A DNA stretch of 64,000 nt from Roseiarcus sp963784805 (GTDB taxonomy: Bacteria > Pseudomonadota > Alphaproteobacteria > Rhizobiales > Beijerinckiaceae): contig CAWASR010000008.1 in NCBI GenBank assembly GCA_963784805.1, positions 310,001 through 374,000 on the forward strand. The letters run 5' to 3'. The notes beneath the pieces are model-generated. The model saw nothing but the letters and a program-made list of their open reading frames with translations. It did not search any database and was not told where the DNA came from. Positions 48,648 through 56,769 of this stretch are shown in pieces. A program made the translations under genes and the position numbers. Every line of letters starts with the position of its first letter. Position 1 is the first letter of the stretch.

Positions 48648-49165
48648 GCGCCGACGCCGCTTTGCCGATGGCGCGCGCGCTGTCCAATTCCGTCGCCCGC
48701 TTGACTGGCGCGCTGTTCGGCCTGGTGCCCGCCTCGCTGGTGCTTTTGATCCTGCGCCTGACGCTGGCGCGGCCCTTCTTCGCCTCGGGGCTGACGCGCT
48801 GGGACGGCTGGTTCACGCTCTCGTTCGGCACGAAGATTCTGTTCTCCCAGGACTACAAGCTCCACGTCTTTGGCGCTCAGATTCCGTTCCCCGCGCCGGA
48901 ACTCGTGGCCGCGATGGCGAGCGCCGCCGAGATCGCGCTGCCGATCCTGCTGGCGGTCGGCCTTCTGACCCGCTATGCCGCGCTCGGCCTTCTCTGCATG
49001 ACCGCCGTCATCCAGCTGACCTATCCCGACGGCTGGGCAAATTTTCATCTCTACTGGGCGGCGTTGGCGCTGGCGATCATGGCCTATGGTCCCGGCTCCG
49101 CGTCCATGGACCGTCTGCTCGGCTTCGACGGGTTTGGCGGGAGATTCGGCGGCGCCGCAGGCTGA
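48644..49165 (+). CDS. DoxX-family membrane protein of the buf operon
   Basis: The 173-residue protein has four hydrophobic segments and DoxX marks: LRLTLARPFFASGLTRWDGW and AAEIALPILLAVGLLTRYAA, then FHLYWAALALAIMAYGPG. The ATGA overlap with bufC fixes its place in the operon. DoxX proteins commonly end buf-type operons; a role in membrane redox steps is proposed for the family but unproven. The next gene, hss, has its own candidate promoter. Confidence 0.9.
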   Translation: MSADAALPMARALSNSVARLTGALFGLVPASLVLLILRLTLARPFFASGLTRWDGWFTLSFGTKILFSQDYKLHVFGAQIPFPAPELVAAMASAAEIALPILLAVGLLTRYAALGLLCMTAVIQLTYPDGWANFHLYWAALALAIMAYGPGSASMDRLLGFDGFGGRFGGAAG

Positions 49166-49242
49166 ATCGGCGGCCCGAAACGCGCCGCCGCGGCGCCCGG
49201 CCGGATCAAGGATTTGCGACAATATCCACGGCTCGCAACCTA

Positions 49243-49271
49243 TTGACGCGCGTGGCTGGCCGTGGCTTTAA
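49243..49271 (+). promoter_or_regulatory. Candidate housekeeping promoter of hss
   Basis: TTGACG, 17 bases, CTTTAA, located 54 bases before the hss start. The -35 is good and the -10 is poor, so this is only a candidate. Confidence 0.35.
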
Positions 49272-49324
49272 CCGCCCTCCAGGACGCTCGGCGTCGCTCA
49301 TTCCCCTAAAGGAGAAACGACGCC

Positions 49325-50758
49325 ATGTCGCATTGGCCCCGGCACGGACGCATCGAAGGCGCGATCGTGATGATCGGCTTCGGATCGATCGGCAAGGGAA
49401 CCCTGCCGCTGATCGAGCGTCATTTCGATTTCGACAAATCGCATTTCGTCGTCATCGACCCGGACGACTCGGATCGCCGGCTGCTCGACGAGCGCGGCGT
49501 CGAATTCGTGCATATGGCGATCACGCGCGAAAACTATCGCGAGACGCTCGGCAAATATCTGACCGCGGGGAAGGGCCAGGGCTTTTGCGTCAACCTCTCG
49601 GTCGACACCTCCTCGCTCGATCTCATGCGTTTTTGCCGCGAGATCGGGGCGCTCTACGTCGACACCGTCATCGAGCCGTGGACGGGCTTCTATTTCGACA
49701 AATCGTTGGGGCCCGCCGCGCGCACGAATTACGCGCTGCGCGAGACGGTGCTGGCCGAGCGGCGCAAGAATCCGGGCGGAACGACCGCGGTCTCCTGCTG
49801 CGGCGCCAATCCAGGCATGGTTTCTTGGTTCGTCAAGCAAGCCTTGATCAATCTCGCGATCGATCTCGGCGACAAGGGCGCGGAGCCGAAGACGCGCGCG
49901 GAGTGGGGACGCCTTGCCCAGCGCCTCGGCGTCAAGGGCGTGCATATCGCCGAACGCGACACCCAGCGCGCAAAAAGTCCGAAGCCGCGCAACGTCTTCG
50001 TCAACACGTGGTCGGTCGAGGGCTTTCTGTCCGAAGGCATGCAGCCGGCCGAGCTCGGCTGGGGCGCGCACGAGAAATGGACGCCCGCCAACGCGGGCTT
50101 CCATAAGGAGGGTTGCGGCGCGGCGATCTACCTCAACCAGCCCGGCGCCAACACCCGCGTCCGCTCCTGGACTCCGACCGCGCGGGCGCAGTTCGGCTTC
50201 CTCGTCACCCATAACGAATCAATCTCGATCGCCGACTACTACACGGTCCGCGACGACAGCGGCGAGGCGGTCTACCGCCCGACCTGCCATTACGCCTATC
50301 ATCCGTGCGACGACGCGGTGCTGTCCCTGCATGAACTCTACGGCCGCGCCGGCGAGACCCAGAGCGCCCAGCACATCCTCGGCGAAGCCGAGATTCTCGA
50401 CGGGATCGACGAACTCGGCGTGCTGCTCTACGGCCATTCCCGCAACGCCTATTGGTACGGCTCGCAGCTCTCGGTCGAGGAGACGCGGGCGCTCGCGCCC
50501 TATCAGAACGCGACCGGTCTCCAGGTGACCTCGGCGGTTCTGGCCGGGATGGCGTGGGCGCTGGAGAACCCGAACGCGGGCATCGTGGAGGCGGACGAAA
50601 TGGACTTCCGCCGCTGCCTCGAGGTGCAGCAGCCCTATCTCGGGCCGGTCGTCGGCGTCTATACCGACTGGACCCCGCTGGTGGGTCGCCCGGGCCTGTT
50701 CCCCGAGGACATCGACGCCAGCGATCCCTGGCAGTTCCGCAACGTGCTGGTGCGTTAA
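49325..50758 (+). CDS. hss: Homospermidine synthase
   Basis: AAGGAG precedes the ATG; the 477-residue protein matches bacterial Hss. The NAD site is VMIGFGSIGKGTLPLI; further marks are NLSVDTSSLDLMRFCRE, CCGANPGMVSWFVKQAL, NTWSVEGFLSEGMQPAE and YWYGSQLSVEETRALAPYQN. It joins two putrescines to make homospermidine, a common polyamine in this order. The TAA stop lies inside the first box of repeat copy B. Confidence 0.96.
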   Translation: MSHWPRHGRIEGAIVMIGFGSIGKGTLPLIERHFDFDKSHFVVIDPDDSDRRLLDERGVEFVHMAITRENYRETLGKYLTAGKGQGFCVNLSVDTSSLDLMRFCREIGALYVDTVIEPWTGFYFDKSLGPAARTNYALRETVLAERRKNPGGTTAVSCCGANPGMVSWFVKQALINLAIDLGDKGAEPKTRAEWGRLAQRLGVKGVHIAERDTQRAKSPKPRNVFVNTWSVEGFLSEGMQPAELGWGAHEKWTPANAGFHKEGCGAAIYLNQPGANTRVRSWTPTARAQFGFLVTHNESISIADYYTVRDDSGEAVYRPTCHYAYHPCDDAVLSLHELYGRAGETQSAQHILGEAEILDGIDELGVLLYGHSRNAYWYGSQLSVEETRALAPYQNATGLQVTSAVLAGMAWALENPNAGIVEADEMDFRRCLEVQQPYLGPVVGVYTDWTPLVGRPGLFPEDIDASDPWQFRNVLVR

Positions 50759-50818
50759 CCGCCGCTTTTCCTGATGGGTCGAGCAATATCAAGAGCTTGC
50801 GACTCTGTTTACCGCCGC
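50754..50818 (+). repeat. 66-bp dispersed repeat, copy B (65 bp)
   Basis: Boxes GTTAACCGCCGC (50754-50765) and GTTTACCGCCGC (50807-50818) are 53 bp apart. The interior TGGGTCGAGCAATATCAAG is nearly that of copy A. The left box differs by one base (TTA for TTT), and that base change belongs to the hss stop codon TAA. Confidence 0.75.
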
Positions 50819-50891
50819 CCTGTTCGCAGCGCCCAGTCGGGGGCGACTTGACCAACTTGACCAATGCGAATGCCGCGCGTATGCTCTGGGC

Positions 50892-51131
50892 ATGCCGCGC
50901 ATGGTCAATCTCTACGAAGCCAAAACCCATCTTTCGGCGCTGGTCGACGCGGCCGAGCGGGGCGAGGAGATCGTGATCGCCAAGAACGGCGTCGCCAAGG
51001 CGCGGCTTACGCCGATCGGCCCGCGCAAGCGGCTGCGCAAACCCTCCGGCCTGATCCGCATCACCCGCATCGCCGACGACTTCGACGCCCCCGACGCGGA
51101 TATCGTCCGCCTGTTCGAAGGGGAGGAATGA
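50892..51131 (+). CDS. Phd/YefM-type antitoxin
   Basis: The 79-residue protein (MPRMVNLYEAKTHLSALVDA) has the Phd/YefM fold: an N-terminal NLYEAKTHLSALVDAAERGE and EIVIAKNGVAKARLTPI for DNA binding. A flexible C-terminus (DAPDADIVRLFEGEE) would wrap the toxin. Its stop overlaps the start of the PIN toxin by four bases (ATGA). The antitoxin should autorepress the pair. Confidence 0.88.
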   Translation: MPRMVNLYEAKTHLSALVDAAERGEEIVIAKNGVAKARLTPIGPRKRLRKPSGLIRITRIADDFDAPDADIVRLFEGEE

Positions 51132-51511
51132 GCCTTCTCATCGACACTCATGTGTTCCTCTGGTTCGAGGCCGGATCAGAAAGGCTCGCCCGCGGTTTGC
51201 GCGAAACGATCGCACGCGCCGAGGAGGACGTCTTCGTCAGCGCCGCGTCGTTATGGGAGATCGCCATCAAGCGGCGCCTGGGCAAGCTCACGATCGAGGG
51301 ATCGCCGCGCGCCGCGGCGCTCACGGCCGGATTTCTCGAACTCGCGATCGACGGCGCCGACGCGGAAACGGCGGGCGCGCTGGATTGGGACCATCGCGAT
51401 CCCTTCGACCGCATGCTCGTCGCCCAATGCCTCAATCGCGGCCTGACGCTGGTCACGGCCGACGCAAGGTTGCGGGCGCGACAGGACATCGCCGTGATGT
51501 GGGCGGCCTAG
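51128..51511 (+). CDS. vapC: PIN-domain toxin, VapC-like
   Basis: The 127-residue protein has PIN acidic residues in LLIDTHVFLWFEAG, the Glu in ASLWEIAIKRRLGKL and the Asp pair in WDHRDPFDRMLVAQ with VTADARLRA at the end. This is the subgroup with VapC-like DTH start often paired with Phd-type antitoxins. It is expected to cleave RNA, commonly tRNA or rRNA; the target is unknown. GGGAGG precedes its ATG inside the antitoxin gene. Confidence 0.9.
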   Translation: MSLLIDTHVFLWFEAGSERLARGLRETIARAEEDVFVSAASLWEIAIKRRLGKLTIEGSPRAAALTAGFLELAIDGADAETAGALDWDHRDPFDRMLVAQCLNRGLTLVTADARLRARQDIAVMWAA

Positions 51512-51525
51512 CCGCGCAGGGCGCT

Positions 51526-51537
51526 GTTTACCACGCC
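51526..51537 (+). repeat. Single degenerate GTTTACC box
   Basis: GTTTACCACGCC followed by CCTTTT resembles the left end of the 66-bp element (GTTTACCGCCGCTTTT). No second box is found 54 bp away, so it is a half copy or chance. Confidence 0.3.
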
Positions 51538-51600
51538 CCTTTTCGCGGATGGTCCGGTCATTCGGGACGCGCCGGAGTTTTTCCTCCCCTGCGAAGCGGG

Positions 51601-51637
51601 GGAGGGGGACCGCGCGAAAGCGCGCTGGAGGGGGCGC
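51601..51637. repeat. G-rich intergenic repeat with GAAA-loop hairpin, second copy
   Basis: CGCGC-GAAA-GCGCG (51611-51624) in the context GGAGGGGGAC ... TGGAGGGGGCGCG matches the element near 4941. The region just left (CCTCCCCTGCGAAGCGGGGG) adds further pairing potential. Confidence 0.5.
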
Positions 51638-51660
51638 GACCGTCGCCGCCGCGAACGATC

Positions 51661-51810
51661 GCCGCAGCGCGCCGGCTTCGCCGCGATCTCTCGGCGCCGG
51701 AAGCGATGCTGTGGAGCCGGCTGCGGGCGCGCGCGCCCGGACCGCCGTCGTTTCGACGGCGGCATCCGATCGGACCCTGTGTGCTCGACTTCTTCTGCGC
51801 CAAGGCGCGC
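51661..51810 (+). pseudogene. DUF559 endonuclease-like gene remnant
   Basis: Fifty codons read ARRLRRDLSAPEAMLWSRLR, then FRRRHPIGPCVLDFFCAKAR, the N-terminal half of a DUF559 (restriction-endonuclease-like) protein. The catalytic core that normally follows is missing and the frame continues into unrelated sequence. There is no obvious start codon with a ribosome site. It is a truncated remnant. Confidence 0.7.
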
Positions 51811-52060
51811 ATGGCTCCTTGTCGCCCTCGCATTCCCGCTCATCAGCGTGCGCGTAACGCGCTGATGTCGCGACGTCTGAAATTCAGGCAGGTTCTTTGC
51901 GGGCGACAGATATGCGTAATTTGCATACGATTGCTGCAAGAAATTGCGATATGCACAGCTTTTCGGCCGTATTTGGCCGATTTCCATCATTTGCGGGGTA
52001 AGTCGCGCTTCCGTCACGGCAGCGTCATGCGAATATCACATGAATGTGTGCGTTGCATCA

Positions 52061-52089
52061 TTGACTTTTGCATCGCAGCATCGTATCTC
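52061..52089 (+). promoter_or_regulatory. Candidate promoter of the DUF1127 gene
   Basis: TTGACT, 17 bases, TATCTC, followed by an 85-base leader containing a small CCGGTCGAACCGG hairpin before the gene. It is the best -35/-10 match seen in this part of the window. Confidence 0.5.
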
Positions 52090-52173
52090 GGGCTCGTCTA
52101 GGAAGAGGAGCGTTAGGTCCCGGTCGAACCGGGGCTTCGGTGAGGAGGGCGGTCGCTAAAACAGGAGACCGTC

Positions 52174-52335
52174 ATGAAAATGTTCTCTCTTTCGCGCTTC
52201 CTGCGCGCACGCCGAGCCTACTGGGGCGTCGTGGGGGAATTGTCCCGCTATACGGATCGCGAGTTGCACGATATCGGCATCGATCGCGCCGACATTCACG
52301 AAATCGCCCGCCTCGCGTCGCGGGAAGAGCAATGA
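52174..52335 (+). CDS. Small DUF1127 (YjiS-like) protein
   Basis: AGGAGA sits six bases before the ATG. The 53 residues begin MKMFSLSRFLRARRAYWGVV and contain the DUF1127 core GELSRYTDRELHDIGIDRAD followed by IHEIARLASREEQ. Such Arg-rich small proteins of alphaproteobacteria bind RNA or affect phosphate and carbon metabolism in the few cases studied. A promoter, a leader and a shared terminator make it a self-contained unit. Confidence 0.9.
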   Translation: MKMFSLSRFLRARRAYWGVVGELSRYTDRELHDIGIDRADIHEIARLASREEQ

Positions 52336-52343
52336 ACGTCGAA

Positions 52344-52368
52344 GGCGGCGCCCGTCCGGGGCGCCGCC
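52344..52368. terminator. Hairpin between convergent DUF1127 and manC genes
   Basis: A perfect ten-base stem GGCGGCGCCC / GGGCGCCGCC with a five-base loop lies between the two stops. There is no T-run, but symmetry and position suit a bidirectional terminator. Confidence 0.6.
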
Positions 52369-52375
52369 TCAGCCG

Positions 52376-53791
52376 TCACTTCCGATTGTAGACGTCATCG
52401 ATCCGCACGATGTCGTCCTCCCCCAGATAGCTGCCGGTCTGCACCTCGATCAGCTCCAATTCGATCTTGCCCGGATTTGCGAGGCGGTGATCGGACCCAA
52501 TCGGCAAATAGATCGACTCGTTCTCGTGCACGACCCGCACGGCGCCGTTGAGCGTCACCTCGGCCGCGCCCTTAACGACGATCCAATGTTCGGCCCGGTG
52601 ATAGTGCCTCTGCAGTGAGAGGCGTCCGCCGGGTCGAACCACGATGCGCTTGACCTGATAGCGCGCGCCGATGTCGATGCTCTGGTAATAGCCCCAGGGA
52701 CGGTACATCCGCCGGTGTCGGGTCGCCTCGGGATGGCCTTCCGCCTTCAGCCGCTCGACCAGCTCCTTGACTTTGTGCGTCTGCGACTTGTCGGCGACCA
52801 GCACGGCGTCGCCGGTCGCCACGACGACAACGTTGTCGAGGCCGATGACGGCGGCCAAGTGCTCCTCCGAGCGCACCAGCGCGTTGGTCGATCCGATCGC
52901 GACCGCGCGGCCCCGCAGGCTGTTGCCGTCGGCGTCCCGAGGACTCAATCGCCACACCGTCGACCAATCGCCGACGTCGGACCAGCCGACGTCGGCGGCG
53001 AGAACCGCCGCCTTGTCGGTCCGCTCCATCACCGCGAAATCGATCGAGGTCTTCGGCGCCCTGACGAACGCGTCGCGATCGAGAACGACGAAGCCGAGAT
53101 CCATTTGCGCCTTTGCGACCGCCTCCCGCGCCGCGGCGGCGATCTCCGGCTCGAACCGCGACAACTCCTCCAGCATGACGTCCGCGCGAAAGACGAAATT
53201 GCCGGAGTTCCAGAGATAGCCCTGCTCGATGAAAGCGCGCGCCCGCGCCTCGTCGGGCTTTTCGACGAAGCGCTCGATCCGTCGCACTTGCGGATCGGCC
53301 GCCAGCGGCTCGGCGGGGTGAATATAGCCGTAGCCGGTCGCCGGGAAATCGGGCGTGACGCCGAAGGTGACGATTTCGCCCGAGGCCGCGGCGACGCCCG
53401 CCTGCGCGCACAGAGCGGCGAATTTATCCGCCTCGCGAATGACATGGTCGGCGGCGAGCACGGCGAGGATCGTCTCCGGGTCTCGTCCGGCCGCCCAGGC
53501 CGCCGCCGCGCCGACGGCGGCCGCGCTGTCGCGCCGCTCGGGCTCGAGCAGAATCGTCGCCTGGGCGCCGATCTCCTCGAGCTGTTCGGCGACGAGAAAG
53601 CGATAGTCGAAATTGGTGATGACGACCGCGGGTTCGAAAATCGAAGGGTCGCCGAGCAGGCCGACGATCGACTGGAACGTCGACCGGTCGCCGATGAGAG
53701 GAATGAACTGCTTGGGCAGGCTTTCGCGCGATTCCGGCCAGACGCGGGTCCCGGAGCCGCCGCACATGATCACAGGCAGGATCTTGGTCAT
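52376..53791 (-). CDS. manC: Mannose-1-phosphate guanylyltransferase / mannose-6-phosphate isomerase
   Basis: The 471-residue protein is the bifunctional ManC/AlgA type. The GDP-mannose pyrophosphorylase domain opens with MCGGSGTRVWPESRESLPKQ and has FVEKPDEA and NSGNFVFRADVML. The C-terminal cupin (about 350-471) has RPWGYYQSIDIG, RIVVRPGGRLSLQRHYHRAE with metal-binding His, and IYLPIGSDHRLANPG. It supplies GDP-mannose for exopolysaccharide or glycan synthesis. No polysaccharide cluster is adjacent. Confidence 0.95.
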   Translation of the reverse strand: MTKILPVIMCGGSGTRVWPESRESLPKQFIPLIGDRSTFQSIVGLLGDPSIFEPAVVITNFDYRFLVAEQLEEIGAQATILLEPERRDSAAAVGAAAAWAAGRDPETILAVLAADHVIREADKFAALCAQAGVAAASGEIVTFGVTPDFPATGYGYIHPAEPLAADPQVRRIERFVEKPDEARARAFIEQGYLWNSGNFVFRADVMLEELSRFEPEIAAAAREAVAKAQMDLGFVVLDRDAFVRAPKTSIDFAVMERTDKAAVLAADVGWSDVGDWSTVWRLSPRDADGNSLRGRAVAIGSTNALVRSEEHLAAVIGLDNVVVVATGDAVLVADKSQTHKVKELVERLKAEGHPEATRHRRMYRPWGYYQSIDIGARYQVKRIVVRPGGRLSLQRHYHRAEHWIVVKGAAEVTLNGAVRVVHENESIYLPIGSDHRLANPGKIELELIEVQTGSYLGEDDIVRIDDVYNRK

Positions 53792-53863
53792 CGATTCCCC
53801 GCGTTCGCCTTCGGCGGCGCGCCTCTTCTATCGAATAGCCCGCCCAAGGCAATGCTTCGACAT

Positions 53864-55054
53864 TCATGCCTTGGTCGCCGCTCTTTGGGCGCGGCCCGAG
53901 GGAGCGAAGGCGGCCATGCCGGCGGCGGCGCCGAACAGCGCGACGGCGAAGGCGGCGAAGGCGACCGGCAGCGAGAAGCCTTGCGCGATCGCGCCCATCG
54001 CCAGCGGCGCCGGCAGGCGGGTCAGCGCGCTGAACAGCGAGGCGGAGGCGAGGCCGACAGCAGGTCCGGCCTCCGACTGGCGGGCCGCGAGGGCGAAGCT
54101 GCACGGCACGATGGCGCCGGTGCCGACGCCGATCAGGGCGAAGCCCAGGACGCTCAGCGCAAAGCCGGCATGGGCGGCGACAACGGCGAACCCGGCGGCG
54201 GCGACCGCGAACGACCCGACGATGATGCGCTGATCGCTCACTCTGGCGCGCACGCCGTCGGCGTTGAAGCGCAGCGTCGCCTGGCAGGCGGCGAAAAAGG
54301 CCGCGCCGAGGCCGGCGATCGAGGCGAGACTCGGCGCCTCGGCGCGCAGCAGCAGGGCCGACCACAGCAAGGCCGCGGTCTCGGCCGCGATCGAGACGCC
54401 GATGACGATTCCGAGCCCGATCAGGGCCGGAGCAAACGACAGGCCGCGCATCGACGAAGTCGGGGCGGGGACCGGCGCCGTTCCCTCGCCGCGAGCGGCG
54501 CGGTGATAGGCGAGCCCCGCCGCGACGAGCCCGAGAGCGGCCAGGACGCCGGCGGCCCATGGCGCCGGGCCGGCGACGATCAGGCTGCCGAGGATCGCGC
54601 CCAACGCAATGCCGGCGGACGCCGCGGCGTGCAGGCGCGCGAGAATCGGGCGGCCAAGCCCGCGTTCGATCCGCGCGCCTTCGGCGTTCATGATCACGTC
54701 GACGACACCGCCGAGAAATCCCGAGGCGACGAATAAGGCCGCCACCACAGCCGCCGACGAGGCGTTGAGCAAGGCGCACAAACTCGCCCCGAAAATGATC
54801 GCACTGACCGGCAGCACCCGGCTGACGCCGAAGCGGTGCGCCAGCGCCCCGCTCGCCGACATCGCGGCGAGATAGGCGGCGGTGTAGACGGTGAGGATGA
54901 TCCCGAACGCCGCGGCGTCGATTCCGGCGTGCGTCAGGATCGCGCCGGAGGCGCCGCCCCACAGGCCGATGCCGACGCCGAAGAAGAAAAATACCCCGGC
55001 GACCGACGCATGCAGCAGCGCCGAAGCGCGTTTTGCGCCCACGGGCGGGGTCAA
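53864..55054 (-). CDS. MFS transporter
   Basis: The 396-residue protein has about 12 hydrophobic segments. The first begins ASVAGVFFFFGVGIGLWGGA; an MFS loop motif is seen at LAHRFGVSRVLPVSAIIFGA. The two halves are joined by a polar loop (about 180-205). Its ATG overlaps the stop of the MttB-like gene by four bases, so both are translated from one message and may act on the same compound. No substrate can be inferred from sequence alone. Confidence 0.88.
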   Translation of the reverse strand: MTPPVGAKRASALLHASVAGVFFFFGVGIGLWGGASGAILTHAGIDAAAFGIILTVYTAAYLAAMSASGALAHRFGVSRVLPVSAIIFGASLCALLNASSAAVVAALFVASGFLGGVVDVIMNAEGARIERGLGRPILARLHAAASAGIALGAILGSLIVAGPAPWAAGVLAALGLVAAGLAYHRAARGEGTAPVPAPTSSMRGLSFAPALIGLGIVIGVSIAAETAALLWSALLLRAEAPSLASIAGLGAAFFAACQATLRFNADGVRARVSDQRIIVGSFAVAAAGFAVVAAHAGFALSVLGFALIGVGTGAIVPCSFALAARQSEAGPAVGLASASLFSALTRLPAPLAMGAIAQGFSLPVAFAAFAVALFGAAAGMAAFAPSGRAQRAATKA

Positions 55055-56604
55055 AAGTCTGTCGGCGCGCCGCCCGCGGCCTTGCGGCGGGCGACGAAGG
55101 CCTCCAGCGCCTCGAAGCGCTCCGGTTCGAACGGCGGGGCGACGAAATCCCGCAGCCGTTCGGCGACTGCGCGCTCGGCCGCGTCGGCGGCGGTTGGCGA
55201 TCCCGCCTCGCGCCAGCTCTCGTAATTGCGCCAGTCGGAAATCATCGGCGCGAAGAAGGCGGTGCGATAGCGCGACTTCGTATGTTCAGCGCCGAAGAAA
55301 TGGCCGCCGGGACCGACCTCGCGCATCGCCTCCAGCGCCAGCTCGGACTCCTCCACCCGCAGCGGCCGCAGGAATTCGGCGACCATGGCGAGAAGGTCGG
55401 CGTCGAGCGCCATCTTCTCGAACGAGGCCTGCAGGCCGCCCTCCATCCAGCCGGCCCCGTGCATGAGTAAGTTGGCGCCGCCCATGATCGCGCCCCAAAG
55501 CGAGAACACGCTTTCGTAAGCCGCCTGCGCGTCGAGCGAATTGGCGGCGTTGGCGTTGGAGGAGCGGTAGGGCAGGGAGAGGCGGCGGGCGAGCTGTCCG
55601 CCGACGATCGCCGTCTTCATGTACTCGGGCGTGCCGAAAGCCGGCGCGCCGGACTTCATGTCGACGTTCGAAGTGAAGCCGCCATAGACGAAGGGCGCGC
55701 CGGGCCGCACCGCCTGGGTCATGACGAGACCGGCGAGCGCCTCGGCATGCTGCTGGGCGAGCGCTCCGGCGAGCGTGACCGGGGCCATCGCGCCGGCGAG
55801 GGTGAAGGGCGTCAGCACCACGACCTGATTGCGCCGCGCCATCTGGATGATGCCCTCGAGCATCGGCGTGTCGAGCCGGAGCGGCGAGGACGAATTGATC
55901 ACCGTGAACAGCGAGGGCTCGCGCTCCAGAGTCTCGTCGTCGACGCCGCGCGCAATTCTGGCCATCTCGATCGCGTCCAGATTGCGCTCCCGCCCGAGGC
56001 TGTAGGCGTGGATCGGCTTGTCGGACAGGGTCAGCATGTCGAACAGCGCCTCGAGATGGCGGACGGAAGCGTGAATGTCGATCGGCTCGACCGGATAGCC
56101 GCCCCAGAAATGGATCGAATCAAAGCTCTGCCCCAGGCGGATGAAGTTTTGATAGTCGCGCTTGTTTCCGGGCCGACGGCCTCCGGCGCGATCAAAGGAA
56201 TTAGGAGCGCTGGCGACCGAGCCGAAGGCGAGATGACGGCCGCCGATCGTCAGAGCGCGCGCGGGATTGCGCGCATGCAGCGTGAACGCGCTCGGCGCGA
56301 GGCCGATATGCGCCTCCACCAGCGCCGGATCGAAGCGCACCCGGTTCGAGGCCGGATCGACGTCGGCGCCGGCGCGTTTGAGGATCGCGCGCGCTTCGTC
56401 ATGCAGGAAATCGACGCCGATCTCCTTTAGCGCCGTCAGCGCGGCGTCATGAATCGATTCGAGTTCGTCGCGCGAAACGAGCTCGAGCGGCGGAAAAGGC
56501 GCCTGCGGCTGGCGCGGCGCCTGAGCCGCTGTCGTCGCGCCGCCGCGATCGGCGCCGCGCCGGCGCCGCCGCCCGGCGTCCTGCGGCTGGGTCTCGACGG
56601 TCAT
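55051..56604 (-). CDS. MttB-family (trimethylamine methyltransferase-like) protein
   Basis: AAGGA precedes the ATG; 517 residues. After an Arg/Ala-rich leader, the core has LVSRDELESIHDAALTALKE, GVDFLHDEARAILKRAGADV, SPLRLDTPMLEGIIQMARRN and FVYGGFTSNVDMKSGAPAFG. No in-frame TAG is present, so it belongs to the non-pyrrolysine MttB superfamily, some of which demethylate glycine betaine or other quaternary amines with a corrinoid protein. No corrinoid protein gene is adjacent. It leads the operon with the MFS gene. Confidence 0.9.
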   Translation of the reverse strand: MTVETQPQDAGRRRRRGADRGGATTAAQAPRQPQAPFPPLELVSRDELESIHDAALTALKEIGVDFLHDEARAILKRAGADVDPASNRVRFDPALVEAHIGLAPSAFTLHARNPARALTIGGRHLAFGSVASAPNSFDRAGGRRPGNKRDYQNFIRLGQSFDSIHFWGGYPVEPIDIHASVRHLEALFDMLTLSDKPIHAYSLGRERNLDAIEMARIARGVDDETLEREPSLFTVINSSSPLRLDTPMLEGIIQMARRNQVVVLTPFTLAGAMAPVTLAGALAQQHAEALAGLVMTQAVRPGAPFVYGGFTSNVDMKSGAPAFGTPEYMKTAIVGGQLARRLSLPYRSSNANAANSLDAQAAYESVFSLWGAIMGGANLLMHGAGWMEGGLQASFEKMALDADLLAMVAEFLRPLRVEESELALEAMREVGPGGHFFGAEHTKSRYRTAFFAPMISDWRNYESWREAGSPTAADAAERAVAERLRDFVAPPFEPERFEALEAFVARRKAAGGAPTDF

Positions 56605-56769
56605 GCTTGTCCTTGGGTCGGCTGGCCGCGATCAGGGTATCCGGGTCGCGCGCGCGCGCCTCGCGCCAAAATAGCATCGCGACATGCCAATTTGCTCCGC
56701 CAGGCAGGATTGCTGAAAAGCGGCGACCGGCTTTCCGACAAAAATCCTGCGTCTTGAAGGCGCGTCGAG

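Larger units (their letters stand above)
51512..52173. other. Gene-poor accessory stretch after vapC
   Basis: From left to right it holds a half copy of the 66-bp repeat box, the second GAAA-loop G-rich repeat, a DUF559 gene remnant, about 200 bases of AT-richer sequence without coding signs, and a candidate promoter and leader for the DUF1127 gene. The mixture suggests past insertion and decay. Confidence 0.5.

Noticed and set aside
52715..54736. 673-codon plus-strand open frame spanning manC and the MFS gene
   Set aside because: It crosses two well-supported minus-strand genes and their spacer and encodes Arg/Gly-rich sequence without domains.
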